From the NCBI RefSeq assembly GCF_000217715.1, contig NC_015666.1, positions 1,686,270 to 1,750,269 of the forward strand: a DNA stretch of 64,000 bases. The letters run 5' to 3'. The position numbers and the translations under genes were made by a program. The stretch is from Halopiger xanaduensis SH-6. GTDB taxonomy: Archaea > Halobacteriota > Halobacteria > Halobacteriales > Natrialbaceae. Numbering within the stretch: position 1 is the first letter of the stretch; every line of letters begins with the position of its first letter. Below, piece after piece: positions 37,203-45,494 of this stretch. The notes beneath the pieces were generated by a model. It had not been told where the DNA came from and did no database searches. It was given only the letters and a program-made list of their open reading frames with translations.

Positions 37203-39314
37203 CTATACGTCGACCTCGAGCGTGGCCTTCAGGTCTCGCGACGAGCGGCCGACAGCAATCATGTTGGTACCGTGCGCGACCGTCCAGCCGTCCGGTCCGT
37301 CCTCGCTCTCGTCGTAGTACGCGAAGTCCTCGGCCTCGAGCGAGACGGTCACCGCCGTCGATTCGCCGGCCCCGAGCGAGACTGATTCGAAGCCGACGAG
37401 TTCGCGCTCGGGGGTCGGGACGGGTGCAGCCGCCTTGGCAGCGTAGACCTGTACGACCTCCGTGCCGGCACGGTCACTCGCGTTGCTGACGCCGACGGTG
37501 ACCTCGAAGCCGGCGTCGGTCTCGGTAACAGCGGCGTTGTCGTACTCAAAAGCTGCGTACGAGAGCCCGTGGCCGAACGGGAACAGCGGTTCGCGGTCGT
37601 GCTCGTCGAAGTACCGGTAGCCGACGAAGACGCCCTCATCGTAGCTTGTGACGTCGTCGACGCCCGGGAAGGCCGCCTCGTCGGCGGTCGGATAGTCTGC
37701 CGCCGACTGTCCGAACGTCACCGGAAGCCGGCCGCCGGGATCCGCGTCGCCGAACAGCACGGCCGCGAGCGCCTCGCCGTCGGCCTGCCCGGGGTACCAC
37801 GTCTCGAGGACGGCGTCGACGGCCTCGAGCCACGGCATTGCGACGGGACCGCTGGTCCGGAGGACGACGACGGTTCGCTCGGCGGCGTCGGCGACGGCCG
37901 AGATCAGTTCGTTCTGGTCGCCGGGGAGTTCGAGGGAGTCGCGGTCTGTGAACTCCGTCGCGTCGTCCTGTGCGACGACGACCGCGCAGTCGGCCTCGTC
38001 GGCGGCTGTGACTGCGGCATCGATGCTCGCGTTGCCCTCGTCCGTCGTCTCGTCACCGTCGTCGAAGAACGACGACTCGGCGATCGGCTCGACGCCGCGC
38101 TCGAACGTAAGGTCGGCCGCGCGATCCTCGAGTCCCTCGAGCGGACTCGTTTCCGTGAACGGCGTTACCTCGGACGATCCGCCGCCGCCGAGTTTCGCGG
38201 TATCGGCGTTCGGTCCGACGAGGGCGATCGACTCGTCGTCCGCCAGGGGGAGCGCGCCGTCATTTTGCAGCATGACCGTCCCCTCGATCGCGATTTCCTG
38301 GGCCAGCCGGCGATGCTCGTCGGTGTCGAGTTCGCCCTCGGGCGCACCGTTGTCGAACCGGCCGATCGACTCGAGGAGATCGAGGAGTCGCGAGACCTTT
38401 TCGTCGAGGACCGATTCGTCGACGTCGCCGCCCTCGACGGCCTCGCGAAGCGGCTCGCCGAAGTAGGCGGGGACGTCCGGTAGCGGCGGCAGCGCGCCGT
38501 CGCCGGTCCCGCCTCCGTCGCCAGGTGCGTCCATTTCCTCCGGATCGGCGGGGAGGAACTCCTCGAGTTCGACGCCGGGCATCTCGAGGTCGAGACCGGC
38601 CAGCGCCGCGTCGACGGTGCTGCGGGTGCCCCACCAGTCGGAGACGACGAGGCCGTCGAACCCCCACTCATCCTTCAGCACGTCCGAGAGGAGATACCCG
38701 TGGTCGCTCATGTGGGCGCCGTTGACCCGGTTATAGGCAGTCATCACGGAGTGGACGTTACCCTCCTCGACCGCCGCTCGGAACGCCGGCAGGTAAATCT
38801 CGCGCAGCGCCCGCTCGCCGATGTCGGCGCTGACCTCGTAGCGGTTCGTCTCCTGATTGTTCGCGACGTAATGTTTGACCGTCGCCGCGACGCCCTCGGA
38901 CTGGATGCCCTCGATCGTCCCGACGCCGGTCCGAGACGCGAGGTGCGGGTCCTCGCTGTAGTATTCGAAGTTCCGTCCGCCGTGAGGAACGCGGACGATG
39001 TTGACGCCCGGTCCGAGCACGACGTCCTGATCGTGGGCCGCCGTCTCCCTCCCGAGCGCGGCGCCGAACTCGCGGGCCAGTTCCGGGTTCCACGACGCCG
39101 CGAGAGCGATCGACGCGGGGAACGCCGTGGCGCGTTCAGCCATCGCCCGGACGCCGAGCGGGCCGTCGACCATCCGAAGCGGCGGGATGCCGACCCGATC
39201 GTTGCCGGGCACGTAGCCGGTCGCTTTTCCGTCCGGGTCAGGCGCGCCGTGAACGAGGTCGATCTTCTCCTCAAGCGTGAGGTCGTCGACGAGGTCCGCG
39301 ATATTCGTTCCCAT
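37203..39314 (-). CDS. Glycoside hydrolase family 3 (beta-glucosidase-like)
   Basis: This 703-residue GH3 enzyme has LTLEEKIDLVHG near the N-terminus, PLRMVDGPLGVR, and the catalytic nucleophile Asp226 in GLVVSDWWG. The second alpha/beta domain carries IALVGPNADT and DQNELISAVAD. A C-terminal fibronectin III-like domain follows (LFPFGHGLSYAAFEYD). No signal peptide is present, so it is intracellular and probably acts on imported disaccharides. Beta-glucosidase or beta-xylosidase activity cannot be separated by eye. A repeat between TATA box and ATG suggests sugar-dependent control. Confidence 0.92.
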   Translation of the reverse strand: MGTNIADLVDDLTLEEKIDLVHGAPDPDGKATGYVPGNDRVGIPPLRMVDGPLGVRAMAERATAFPASIALAASWNPELAREFGAALGRETAAHDQDVVLGPGVNIVRVPHGGRNFEYYSEDPHLASRTGVGTIEGIQSEGVAATVKHYVANNQETNRYEVSADIGERALREIYLPAFRAAVEEGNVHSVMTAYNRVNGAHMSDHGYLLSDVLKDEWGFDGLVVSDWWGTRSTVDAALAGLDLEMPGVELEEFLPADPEEMDAPGDGGGTGDGALPPLPDVPAYFGEPLREAVEGGDVDESVLDEKVSRLLDLLESIGRFDNGAPEGELDTDEHRRLAQEIAIEGTVMLQNDGALPLADDESIALVGPNADTAKLGGGGSSEVTPFTETSPLEGLEDRAADLTFERGVEPIAESSFFDDGDETTDEGNASIDAAVTAADEADCAVVVAQDDATEFTDRDSLELPGDQNELISAVADAAERTVVVLRTSGPVAMPWLEAVDAVLETWYPGQADGEALAAVLFGDADPGGRLPVTFGQSAADYPTADEAAFPGVDDVTSYDEGVFVGYRYFDEHDREPLFPFGHGLSYAAFEYDNAAVTETDAGFEVTVGVSNASDRAGTEVVQVYAAKAAAPVPTPERELVGFESVSLGAGESTAVTVSLEAEDFAYYDESEDGPDGWTVAHGTNMIAVGRSSRDLKATLEVDV

Positions 39315-39317
39315 ATA

Positions 39318-39338
39318 ACTCCCTCTACGGAGTATATG
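39318..39338 (-). promoter_or_regulatory. TATA box with overlapping inverted repeat upstream of the GH3 gene
   Basis: On the minus strand a TATA-like CATATACT (39331-39338) lies about 20-25 bases before the GH3 ATG (39314). It overlaps an inverted repeat ACTCC-N6-GGAGT (39318-39333). A protein bound there would block the promoter. The pattern TACT...GAGT is reminiscent of the haloarchaeal sugar regulator TrmB's site, but spacing differs by about one base from the consensus I recall. Confidence 0.5.
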
Positions 39339-39448
39339 TCACTACCATACCATAACGTCGACCGAAGCAGAAACAGTCGCCGTCTTTCCGCCAGTATACG
39401 CCCGCGCTTTCGACGCCGGCCCGGTCGACTGCGGCGACTCCGAGACGT

Positions 39449-40222
39449 TCAGGCGATTTCGAGATGCTCCCGGTCCGCACCGGCGAGTTCGACCAGCGCG
39501 TCGGCCTCGAGGAGGTGGCATTCCCCTGGAATCACGAGCAGGTGGAGCGGGTCGCCGAACTCCCGGTCGGCGAGTTCGGTCATCGTTCCGGCCTCGACGA
39601 GCGGGTCCGGACTGCCGGCGCGGGCGACGACGACGCCGACGAGGTCCGGGTACGCCTCGGCGAGCAATTCGGCGCCCGTATCTGCAGTCATGTACTCCTC
39701 GCGCTCGGCTTTGATGTCGAGGTAGACCACCGTGTGAAGGCCGTCCGCTCTGTTCGCGTCGATCGTCTCGGTCACGCTCGCCGGGAGGCCGTCCGCCCCG
39801 TGTGCGTAGGGGAACGGCAGCGTCGTCGCCTTTCCGAACCGGTAGTTCTGCAGGCCGGTCAGCGAACTGGTCGCCGTCTGCGCGGTGACGCCGTGGATCA
39901 CGCGGGTTTCGATGCCGCGGTCGTGGGCCCGTAGCCGGAGGTCGACGTGGGTCGTCGAGATCATCGTGTCGCCGGCCGTCAGGAAGGCCACGTCCTCGTT
40001 CTCGGCGGCCTCGAGGATGGCGTCCGGCTCCTGCTCGACGCCGGCTCGGTCTCGGACTTCGATCTCGGCGTCGTGGTATGACTCGAGGTCCTCGATCGTC
40101 GTCCCGATGAGCTTGCTGGTGTAGAATTCGGCGTAGGCGCGGTCGGCGTTTCGAAGCGCCGTTTGCCCCTCGACGGTGATCGAGCGCTCGTCGTAGAGGC
40201 CGAGGCCGATGAAGGTGAGCAT
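39449..40222 (-). CDS. dphB: Diphthine synthase
   Basis: This 257-residue SAM-dependent methyltransferase starts MLTFIGLGLYDERSITVEGQ, the standard DphB N-terminus. It continues with YTSKLIGTTIEDLE, AFLTAGDTMISTTHVDLRL and HGVTAQTATSSLTGLQNYRF, all typical. It methylates the modified histidine of elongation factor 2 on the way to diphthamide. An open frame 48 bases longer exists upstream but is not conserved in character. It lies 48 bases downstream of the RidA gene on the same strand. Confidence 0.95.
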   Translation of the reverse strand: MLTFIGLGLYDERSITVEGQTALRNADRAYAEFYTSKLIGTTIEDLESYHDAEIEVRDRAGVEQEPDAILEAAENEDVAFLTAGDTMISTTHVDLRLRAHDRGIETRVIHGVTAQTATSSLTGLQNYRFGKATTLPFPYAHGADGLPASVTETIDANRADGLHTVVYLDIKAEREEYMTADTGAELLAEAYPDLVGVVVARAGSPDPLVEAGTMTELADREFGDPLHLLVIPGECHLLEADALVELAGADREHLEIA

Positions 40223-40270
40223 GGGCGGTCGTAGTGCGACCAAGTGGAATACGCTTTCGAGATAACCCAC

Positions 40271-40666
40271 TTAGCCCGGACCGTCGACGATTGCAACCGC
40301 TTCGATCTCCACGCGGTGGTCCGGATCGATCAGTCGCTGCACTTCGACCATGCTGGCTGCGGGACGTACGTCGCCGAACACCTCGCCGTGGGCTTTGCCG
40401 ATCGCCTCCCAACCGTCGATATCCGTGACGTACAGCCGCGTTCGGACGACGTCCTCGAGGCTCGAACCCGCCTCCTCGAGCGCGTCCGCGACGACCTCAA
40501 GTGCGTATTTCGTCTGTGCGTATGGGTCGCCAGGGGCGACGACGTCGCCGTCTTCACCGGTGGCGGTCGTCCCCGAGACGTGAACCTGCGAGCCGACGCG
40601 GACGGCCCGCGAGTAGCCGACAGTCGATTCCCACTCGGTGCCGCTTGAGACGGGATAGCGGTCCAT
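40271..40666 (-). CDS. RidA-family (YjgF/YER057c/UK114) enamine/imine deaminase
   Basis: A 131-residue protein has YSRAVRVGSQVHVSGTT, then DPYAQTKYALEVVADALEEA, VVRTRLYVTDIDGWEAIGKA and PAASMVEVQRLIDPDHRVEIE. The conserved Arg of the RidA active site is in VVRTRLYV, and the closing glutamate is in VEIEAVAIV. The family removes reactive enamines from PLP-enzyme reactions such as threonine dehydratase. Sits between dphB and the Rieske gene on the minus strand. Confidence 0.9.
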   Translation of the reverse strand: MDRYPVSSGTEWESTVGYSRAVRVGSQVHVSGTTATGEDGDVVAPGDPYAQTKYALEVVADALEEAGSSLEDVVRTRLYVTDIDGWEAIGKAHGEVFGDVRPAASMVEVQRLIDPDHRVEIEAVAIVDGPG

Positions 40667-40714
40667 ACGAACAGTGGTGGCTGAGCCAGAATAAATGTGA
40701 GTCAGATAACAGAC

Positions 40715-41140
40715 TCAGAATCCGATATGGGATGTCGATGCCGGCCCGTCGTCGCCGTCGTCCTCGCTCCCGTTTTCGTCGATCCCGCCCTCGCCGACGA
40801 ACGACAGGTCGCCGTCGGTGAGGATGACGCGGCCGTCATCGCGAACCGAGACCTCGACCGTCGGCAGCGTCGTGTCGGCCGCCTCGCCGTTGTCGCAGTA
40901 CCCCGAGCAGGTGTCGAACATCGACCCGTGCCGCGGGCAGATTATCTGTCCCTTGCGGATCGGCGCTCCCCGTCCCGTGTCGAACCGCTGGGCCTCGTGC
41001 GTACAGCGGTTGATCCACCCTTCGACGCCATCTTCGCAGGGGACGAGGAGCGCCTCCTCGAGTTCGCCGTACTGGTCGCGGACCGTAAACAGCCAGGATC
41101 CCTCCTCGTGGACCGTCTCGACGGTCGTAAGCTGCTTCAT
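40715..41140 (-). CDS. Rieske [2Fe-2S] ferredoxin-type protein
   Basis: This 141-residue soluble protein has the Rieske ligands Cys46 and His48 (CTHEAQRFD) and Cys68 and His71 (CPRHGSMFD). It lacks a membrane helix and a catalytic oxygenase domain, so it is a free-standing Rieske ferredoxin, possibly an electron carrier to an oxygenase or reductase elsewhere. The C-terminal acidic tail is of the halophilic kind. Divergent from the Trm5 gene across about 100 bases. Confidence 0.9.
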   Translation of the reverse strand: MKQLTTVETVHEEGSWLFTVRDQYGELEEALLVPCEDGVEGWINRCTHEAQRFDTGRGAPIRKGQIICPRHGSMFDTCSGYCDNGEAADTTLPTVEVSVRDDGRVILTDGDLSFVGEGGIDENGSEDDGDDGPASTSHIGF

Positions 41141-41247
41141 AGGTCGGCTATGATCGGCTCCCTGATAACCGTTAATCGTTCTCGATGTCTACGCGCGGCC
41201 GTCCGGGAAAACGTCACCGTTACGGCCGCCGACCGGCGAGTACCGGT

Positions 41248-42297
41248 ATGAACGTGCCCTGCGTCCGCGTTCCCCGCGAGGAGGGCGAGGCGACGCGCAG
41301 CGACCTCGCGGACGCGGACCTGATCGACGACGACTACGAGATCGCGGTCGAGGACGGCAATCTCTACATTCCGATTACGGACGCCGAAGCGGTCCCCGAC
41401 GACCTCGAGATCGTGCGCCGACCCGCCGACGAACGCCGAACGCAGACCCGGCCGGCCGACCTGCTCGGCTTCGACCCCTCCTACGAGCGACTCGGGAAGG
41501 CCGTGCTGCTCGACGAAGACGATCCCGACCGCGCCTGGGAGATCGCCGACGCCGTCCTCGAGTCCGACCTCCCGGTCGAGACAGTCCTGAACAAGGCGTC
41601 GAAGGTCAAAGGCGAGACGCGCGTCCGCGACTGGGAACTGCTGGCCGGCGAGGACACCGAGGTCGTCCACCGCGAGTACGGCTGCGAGTTCGCGCTGGAC
41701 TTAGCGGAGGTGTACTTCTCGCCGCGGCTCGCGACCGAGCGCCACCGCGTCGCCGAACAGGTGGAATCCGGTGAGCGCGCGTTCGACATGTTCGCCGGTG
41801 TCGGTCCGTTCGTCGTCCCGTTCGCGAAACGCGGCGCCGAGTGTGTCGGCGTCGACATCAATCCGGCTGCGATCGAGTACCTTCGGGAAAACGCACGCCG
41901 GAACGGCGTCGAGGATCGCGTGACGGCGATCTGTGCGAACGTTCGGACACTCGTTCCGCCTCGAGTCGACGCGAGCGAGGGCGAGGGCGCCACGGAACGC
42001 GATACCAAGGGCGCGCCCAACTACGAGAACTGGGCCGACCGAATCGTCATGAACCTCCCCCACAGCGCCGACGAATTCCTCGACACGGCCGTTGCCATCG
42101 CCGGCGACGACTGCGTCCTTCACTACTACGACATCCAGCACGAGGACGACCCCTTCGGCCCCGGCGAGCGTGCGATCCGCGACGCCGCCGAACCCGAGTA
42201 CGACGTGTCCGTCGAAACCAGACACACCGTTCGCTCGTACGCCCCCCACGAACTGAACGTCTGTCTCGACGTCCGACTCGAGCGTTCGTCCGCGTAG
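41248..42297 (+). CDS. trm5: tRNA (guanine-N1)-methyltransferase Trm5
   Basis: A 349-residue protein starts MNVPCVRVPREEGEATRSDL; upstream in-frame sequence is arginine-rich and unlike coding. SAM-binding motif DMFAGVGPFVVPFAKRG is followed by VGVDINPAAIEYLRENARRN and, later, RIVMNLPHSADEFL (the N-L-P motif). This is archaeal Trm5, which forms m1G37 in tRNA. An acidic insert around residue 240-260 is halophilic. A tRNA gene follows 88 bases later. Confidence 0.92.
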   Translation: MNVPCVRVPREEGEATRSDLADADLIDDDYEIAVEDGNLYIPITDAEAVPDDLEIVRRPADERRTQTRPADLLGFDPSYERLGKAVLLDEDDPDRAWEIADAVLESDLPVETVLNKASKVKGETRVRDWELLAGEDTEVVHREYGCEFALDLAEVYFSPRLATERHRVAEQVESGERAFDMFAGVGPFVVPFAKRGAECVGVDINPAAIEYLRENARRNGVEDRVTAICANVRTLVPPRVDASEGEGATERDTKGAPNYENWADRIVMNLPHSADEFLDTAVAIAGDDCVLHYYDIQHEDDPFGPGERAIRDAAEPEYDVSVETRHTVRSYAPHELNVCLDVRLERSSA

Positions 42298-42385
42298 GGC
42301 CCGGATCACGCAACGCGGTCACACGACCGGATCGATTCGCAATCCTTATGCCTGCTATCGCTCGTACAAATACATGCAATCGAGC

Positions 42386-42459
42386 GCCGGTGTAGCTCAG
42401 ACTGGCAGAGCGAATCCTTCGTAAGGATTAGGTCGAGGGTTCAAATCCCTCCACCGGCT
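42386..42459 (+). tRNA. tRNA-Thr (anticodon CGT)
   Basis: A complete 74-base cloverleaf without intron. The acceptor stem GCCGGTG pairs with CACCGGC, with discriminator T at 42459. The D-arm is GCTC/GAGC, and the anticodon stem AATCC/GGATT encloses TTCGTAA with anticodon CGT (reads ACG, Thr). The T-arm is GAGGG-TTCAAAT-CCCTC. CCA is not encoded. A TATA-like CCTTATGC lies about 40 bases upstream. Confidence 0.95.
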
Positions 42460-42883
42460 CTTTCTAACGGGAGTCCCGTAATATGCGGATATCGGGCCGT
42501 TTAGCGCTTCTTCTGTAGATAGCTCGTGGTTATTGTGTAGTCCTCGTCGAATCGCGGCGACGCTGTGCTCCGTCATTCCCACTGCGCCCGCGAGAATCGG
42601 GAGAACGCGGGAGCAATTCCCTCGAGAGTTGGCTACGAGGCTACGCTGGATCGAAAACCGCAGGGCGGCGCGTCGACGGACGTCAGACGGGCGTCTGCCG
42701 AAGTATTATTACTCATCACCGATACTGATTAACTGCCCATCCAGACGCGTTTCGTCTGGAGGCATCCCCCATCCGCTTGTCACTCCATCCCCCCATCTCG
42801 ATTGGCAGTTCGCGGCTGGGGCTGCGGGGAGCGAGGGGTAGCCCTCGTTCCCCACCCTCCCCTCTCCCCCACTCGCTTTTGCT
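42460..42883. other. Gene-free 424-base stretch with four hairpins
   Basis: No supported protein gene. Dyads seen: ACGGG-AGT-CCCGT at 42466-42478, directly after the tRNA and likely to help end it; CAGACG-GG-CGTCTG at 42684-42697; TCCAGACG-CGTTT-CGTCTGGA at 42740-42760; and a 12-bp stem with 4-base loop at 42826-42853 (GGGGAGCGAGGG / CCCTCGTTCCCC, one G-T pair). A TATA-like TATTATTA lies at 42703-42710 between the two CAGACG dyads. This may be a small RNA gene; the last stem could alternatively end the minus-strand ecfT operon. Confidence 0.45.
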
Positions 42884-43588
42884 CTACAGGAACGCCGTCA
42901 GACCCAATCCGACCGCAAACGCCAGCACGATCGCATCACCTCGTCCGAACGATAGCGGCGGCAGCGTCGGATTCCACGAAAAACACCGCGCCTGCATCGC
43001 GAGCGCGAGTCGATCCGCGCGGTCGAACGCCCGCGAGAGTCCGAGCAGGGCGAGCGTGCTCGCGCGGTCGACCGCGCTGCGCTCGGTGCCGAGTCGAGCG
43101 GCCATCGCATCGCGAATCGTGCGGATATCGCCCTGCAGAACGGGCAAAAAGCGAAAGACGAGTGCGATTCCGATGCCCAACAACTGGCCGGGTTTCCCCG
43201 GGATCGTCCGCTGGATCGCAGCGCGCGAGTCCCGCACCGGGGTCGACCGGACGTACGCGGCGCTGACGTGCAGGATCAACAGGACGCGGTAGCTCGCTCG
43301 AGCCGACGCGAGTCCGTCCTCGAGGACGATCCACGGCGGCCCGAGCGCGAGCGCGGCCAGCAGCGGCGCGAGCGCGAGGATGACGAACGCGAACCGGTAC
43401 GCGTACAGCGTTCGCCGGAGCGGTACCCGCGCCGCGACGAGGACGAGTGCAGCGACGGCGGACAGTGCGAGTAGGGCTCGCGCGTCGGTGTGTGCCAGCG
43501 CGGTCGCGGCGAAGCCGATCTGGACCGCGAGCTTCGAGCGCGGATCGAGCCGATGGACCAGCGTATTGTCGGGTTCGTAGGTCAACAT
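42884..43588 (-). CDS. bioN: ECF transporter membrane coupling protein EcfT (BioN-like)
   Basis: This 234-residue membrane protein has MLTYEPDNTLVHRLDPRSKL at the N-terminus as in CbiQ/EcfT, several hydrophobic helices (AVAALVLVAARV, FAFVILALAPLLAALAL), and the two Ala-Arg-Gly-type coupling motifs represented by MAARLG and MQARCF. It links the ATPase to the substrate-binding membrane protein. Its first codons overlap the end of the ATPase gene by 7 bases, and BioY lies upstream, indicating a biotin transporter. Confidence 0.88.
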   Translation of the reverse strand: MLTYEPDNTLVHRLDPRSKLAVQIGFAATALAHTDARALLALSAVAALVLVAARVPLRRTLYAYRFAFVILALAPLLAALALGPPWIVLEDGLASARASYRVLLILHVSAAYVRSTPVRDSRAAIQRTIPGKPGQLLGIGIALVFRFLPVLQGDIRTIRDAMAARLGTERSAVDRASTLALLGLSRAFDRADRLALAMQARCFSWNPTLPPLSFGRGDAIVLAFAVGLGLTAFL

Positions 43589-44310
43589 CGGTCGGTCTCG
43601 GTACGGAACGCTTCCGGGACGCGAACCTCGAGGCCCTCGAGTTCCGCGATCGCTCGCTCGGGCGCATCGTCGACGACGACGCGTCCGTCCCGCACGGCGA
43701 CGAGTCGATCCGCGAGCGCGAGGACGTCCCGCAGGTCGTGGGTCGCGAGCACGACGCCGGTGCCGGCGACCGACAGCGACTCGAGGCGCTCGAGCACCGA
43801 GCGGCGGGCGGGGTCGTCGAGTCCGGTGAACGGTTCGTCGAGGACGAGGTGGTCGGGATCCATCGCGAGCGCGCCCGCGATCGCGACGCGGGCTTGTTCG
43901 CCGCCCGAGAGCGCGTCGATCCGTTCGTCCTCGCGGCCGGCCATGTTCACGGCCGCGAGCGCGGTTTCGACCCGACGGTCGATCTCGGCGCGCTCGAGGC
44001 CGAGGTTCTCGGGGCCGAAGGCGACGTCGGCGCCGACCGTCGCGGCGACGAACTGGTCGCGCGGATGCTGAAAGACCATCCCGACGCGCGAGCGAGCGGC
44101 GACGAGGTCGTCCGTCACGGGCGTGCCGTCGACGAGGACGGTTCCCGAATCCGGCGTCAGGAGGCCGTTGCAGTGGCGCAGCAGCGTCGTCTTCCCGCTG
44201 CCGTTCGCGCCCGCCAGGACGACGAACTCGCCGCTCTCGATCGATAGCGACAGGTCCTCGAGGACGGGGACGTCCTCGAAGGCGTACGAGACGTCGCGGA
44301 ATTCGATCAT
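43582..44310 (-). CDS. bioM: ECF transporter ATPase (BioM-like)
   Basis: A 242-residue ATPase starts MIEFRDVSYAF. Walker A is GANGSGKTT (residues 34-42), then the Q-loop in MVFQHPRDQF, signature LSGGEQARVAIAGAL and Walker B LVLDEPFTGLDD, with the switch His in THDLRDVL. It powers ECF-type vitamin uptake with EcfT. An open frame 30 codons longer exists upstream but is basic and unlike the family. Operon order bioY-bioM-bioN on the minus strand. Confidence 0.93.
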   Translation of the reverse strand: MIEFRDVSYAFEDVPVLEDLSLSIESGEFVVLAGANGSGKTTLLRHCNGLLTPDSGTVLVDGTPVTDDLVAARSRVGMVFQHPRDQFVAATVGADVAFGPENLGLERAEIDRRVETALAAVNMAGREDERIDALSGGEQARVAIAGALAMDPDHLVLDEPFTGLDDPARRSVLERLESLSVAGTGVVLATHDLRDVLALADRLVAVRDGRVVVDDAPERAIAELEGLEVRVPEAFRTETDRC

Positions 44311-44371
44311 CGTATGCGTCTCCGTGCGGTCTCGATCTTCGCGCGCCTTCTCGAGGGTCGATCGCGTCCGA

Positions 44372-44959
44372 TCACGAGCGCACCGAGACGATGCGGCCAC
44401 TTTTGACGATCGCGATCGCGGCGGCCATCTTCAGGATCTCGCCCGGGATGAACGGCAGCGCGCCGGCGGTGACCGCTTCCCAGAGGTTCATCTCGAGGAG
44501 CCATGCCATGTAGCCGACGCCCATGCCGTAGATCAGCACCGTCCCGGCGACGAGCGCCGCGACGACGACCGGCAGGGGCTGGGCGGCGGGGTCGCGCAGG
44601 GCCGTACCCCGGTGGACGGCCAGCCCGATCAGCCCCGCGGCGATCGGGTACGACCAGAGGTAGCCGGCGGTTTGTCCGACGAGGACGCCGGGGCCGCCGT
44701 TCATGCCGGCGAAGACGGGGAGTCCGACCGCGCCGGCGGCGAGGTACAGCACCAGCGAGAAGGTCCCCCAGATCGGCCCGAGCACGAGTCCGGCCAGGAA
44801 GACGAACAGTACCTGCAGCGTGATCGGTGCGGGCGAGAGCGGGATCGGGATCGTTACGGGCGCGGACGCGCCGATCAGCGCCGCGATCAGCGCCGCCCGG
44901 GCGAACTGGCGGACGACGTCGCCGCTGACGCGATCGACCGACTGTCGTTCGGTTGCCAT
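44372..44959 (-). CDS. bioY: BioY, biotin-binding ECF S-component
   Basis: This 195-residue membrane protein starts MATERQSVDRV. It shows BioY motifs ITLQVLFVFLAGLVLGPIWG, LYLAAGAVGLPVFAG and GPGVLVGQTAGYLWSYPIAA, followed by LPFIPGEILKM. Six hydrophobic segments fit the S-component fold. It is the first gene of the biotin uptake operon, 61 bases before bioM. Biotin specificity follows from the family. Confidence 0.93.
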   Translation of the reverse strand: MATERQSVDRVSGDVVRQFARAALIAALIGASAPVTIPIPLSPAPITLQVLFVFLAGLVLGPIWGTFSLVLYLAAGAVGLPVFAGMNGGPGVLVGQTAGYLWSYPIAAGLIGLAVHRGTALRDPAAQPLPVVVAALVAGTVLIYGMGVGYMAWLLEMNLWEAVTAGALPFIPGEILKMAAAIAIVKSGRIVSVRS

Positions 44960-45494
44960 ACCGAACCGTGTCTCGTAAACCAAGATCAAAACTTCGGTTT
45001 CCGAGACCGACGGTCGATCGGGTCGCCGCGCGACGCTCGAGTCCCGCCGAAACCGATGGTCACGCGAACGCGAGCCGAATCAACCCGGCTGAAACGGTTC
45101 GTTCCTGTCCGGTTTCACGAGTGTATCGGTATCAGGAACGAGCGTAGAACCGGGCCGTCAGCTTGTCGAACGCTCGAGAACTGCCAGCTGCCGATTCACG
45201 ATGAAGTAATCCGGTATTGTCTCCGCGTCCTGACTGAAACGGACGGCGCGCTTATGCGCCGATTCGGTCGGGTGGTGTGAAACGAATGCGATCCGGTAGT
45301 ACGCGGTACGCACGGCGACGGCATCGCGGGGCGAGAGTAGGACGACCAGACCGCGGCGGCACGGAGCGGCGAGTTCCGGTCGGAAGGGCGGGCCCGTCGT
45401 CGAGGCGCGCGCGTGGACAGTACGCGAGAGCGCGTGCCAGTTTTGAAAGATCGAGTTCGGGCGACTGTGCCCGGGGTAACTGCGGTGATCCGCG
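44960..45494. other. Gene-free 535-base divergent region
   Basis: No gene supported on either strand; open frames here are basic and unlike haloarchaeal proteins. It must contain the promoters of bioY (minus) and the large repeat protein (plus). A dyad GGCGC-GCTTAT-GCGCC lies at about 45244-45260, 235 bases before the repeat-protein start. No clear TATA box close to the GTG at 45495 was seen, so that mRNA probably has a leader. Confidence 0.45.

Noticed and set aside
42397-42582. A minus-strand open frame across tRNA-Thr whose end reads RWRDLNPRPNPYEGFALPV
   Set aside because: This is the well-known false ORF produced by translating the antisense of a tRNA; the tRNA is intact and explains the sequence.
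42386-42900. Integration of a mobile element at the tRNA-Thr 3' end
   Set aside because: No integrase gene and no second copy of the tRNA 3' end was found in the following sequence; the downstream gene is an ordinary bio transporter gene.
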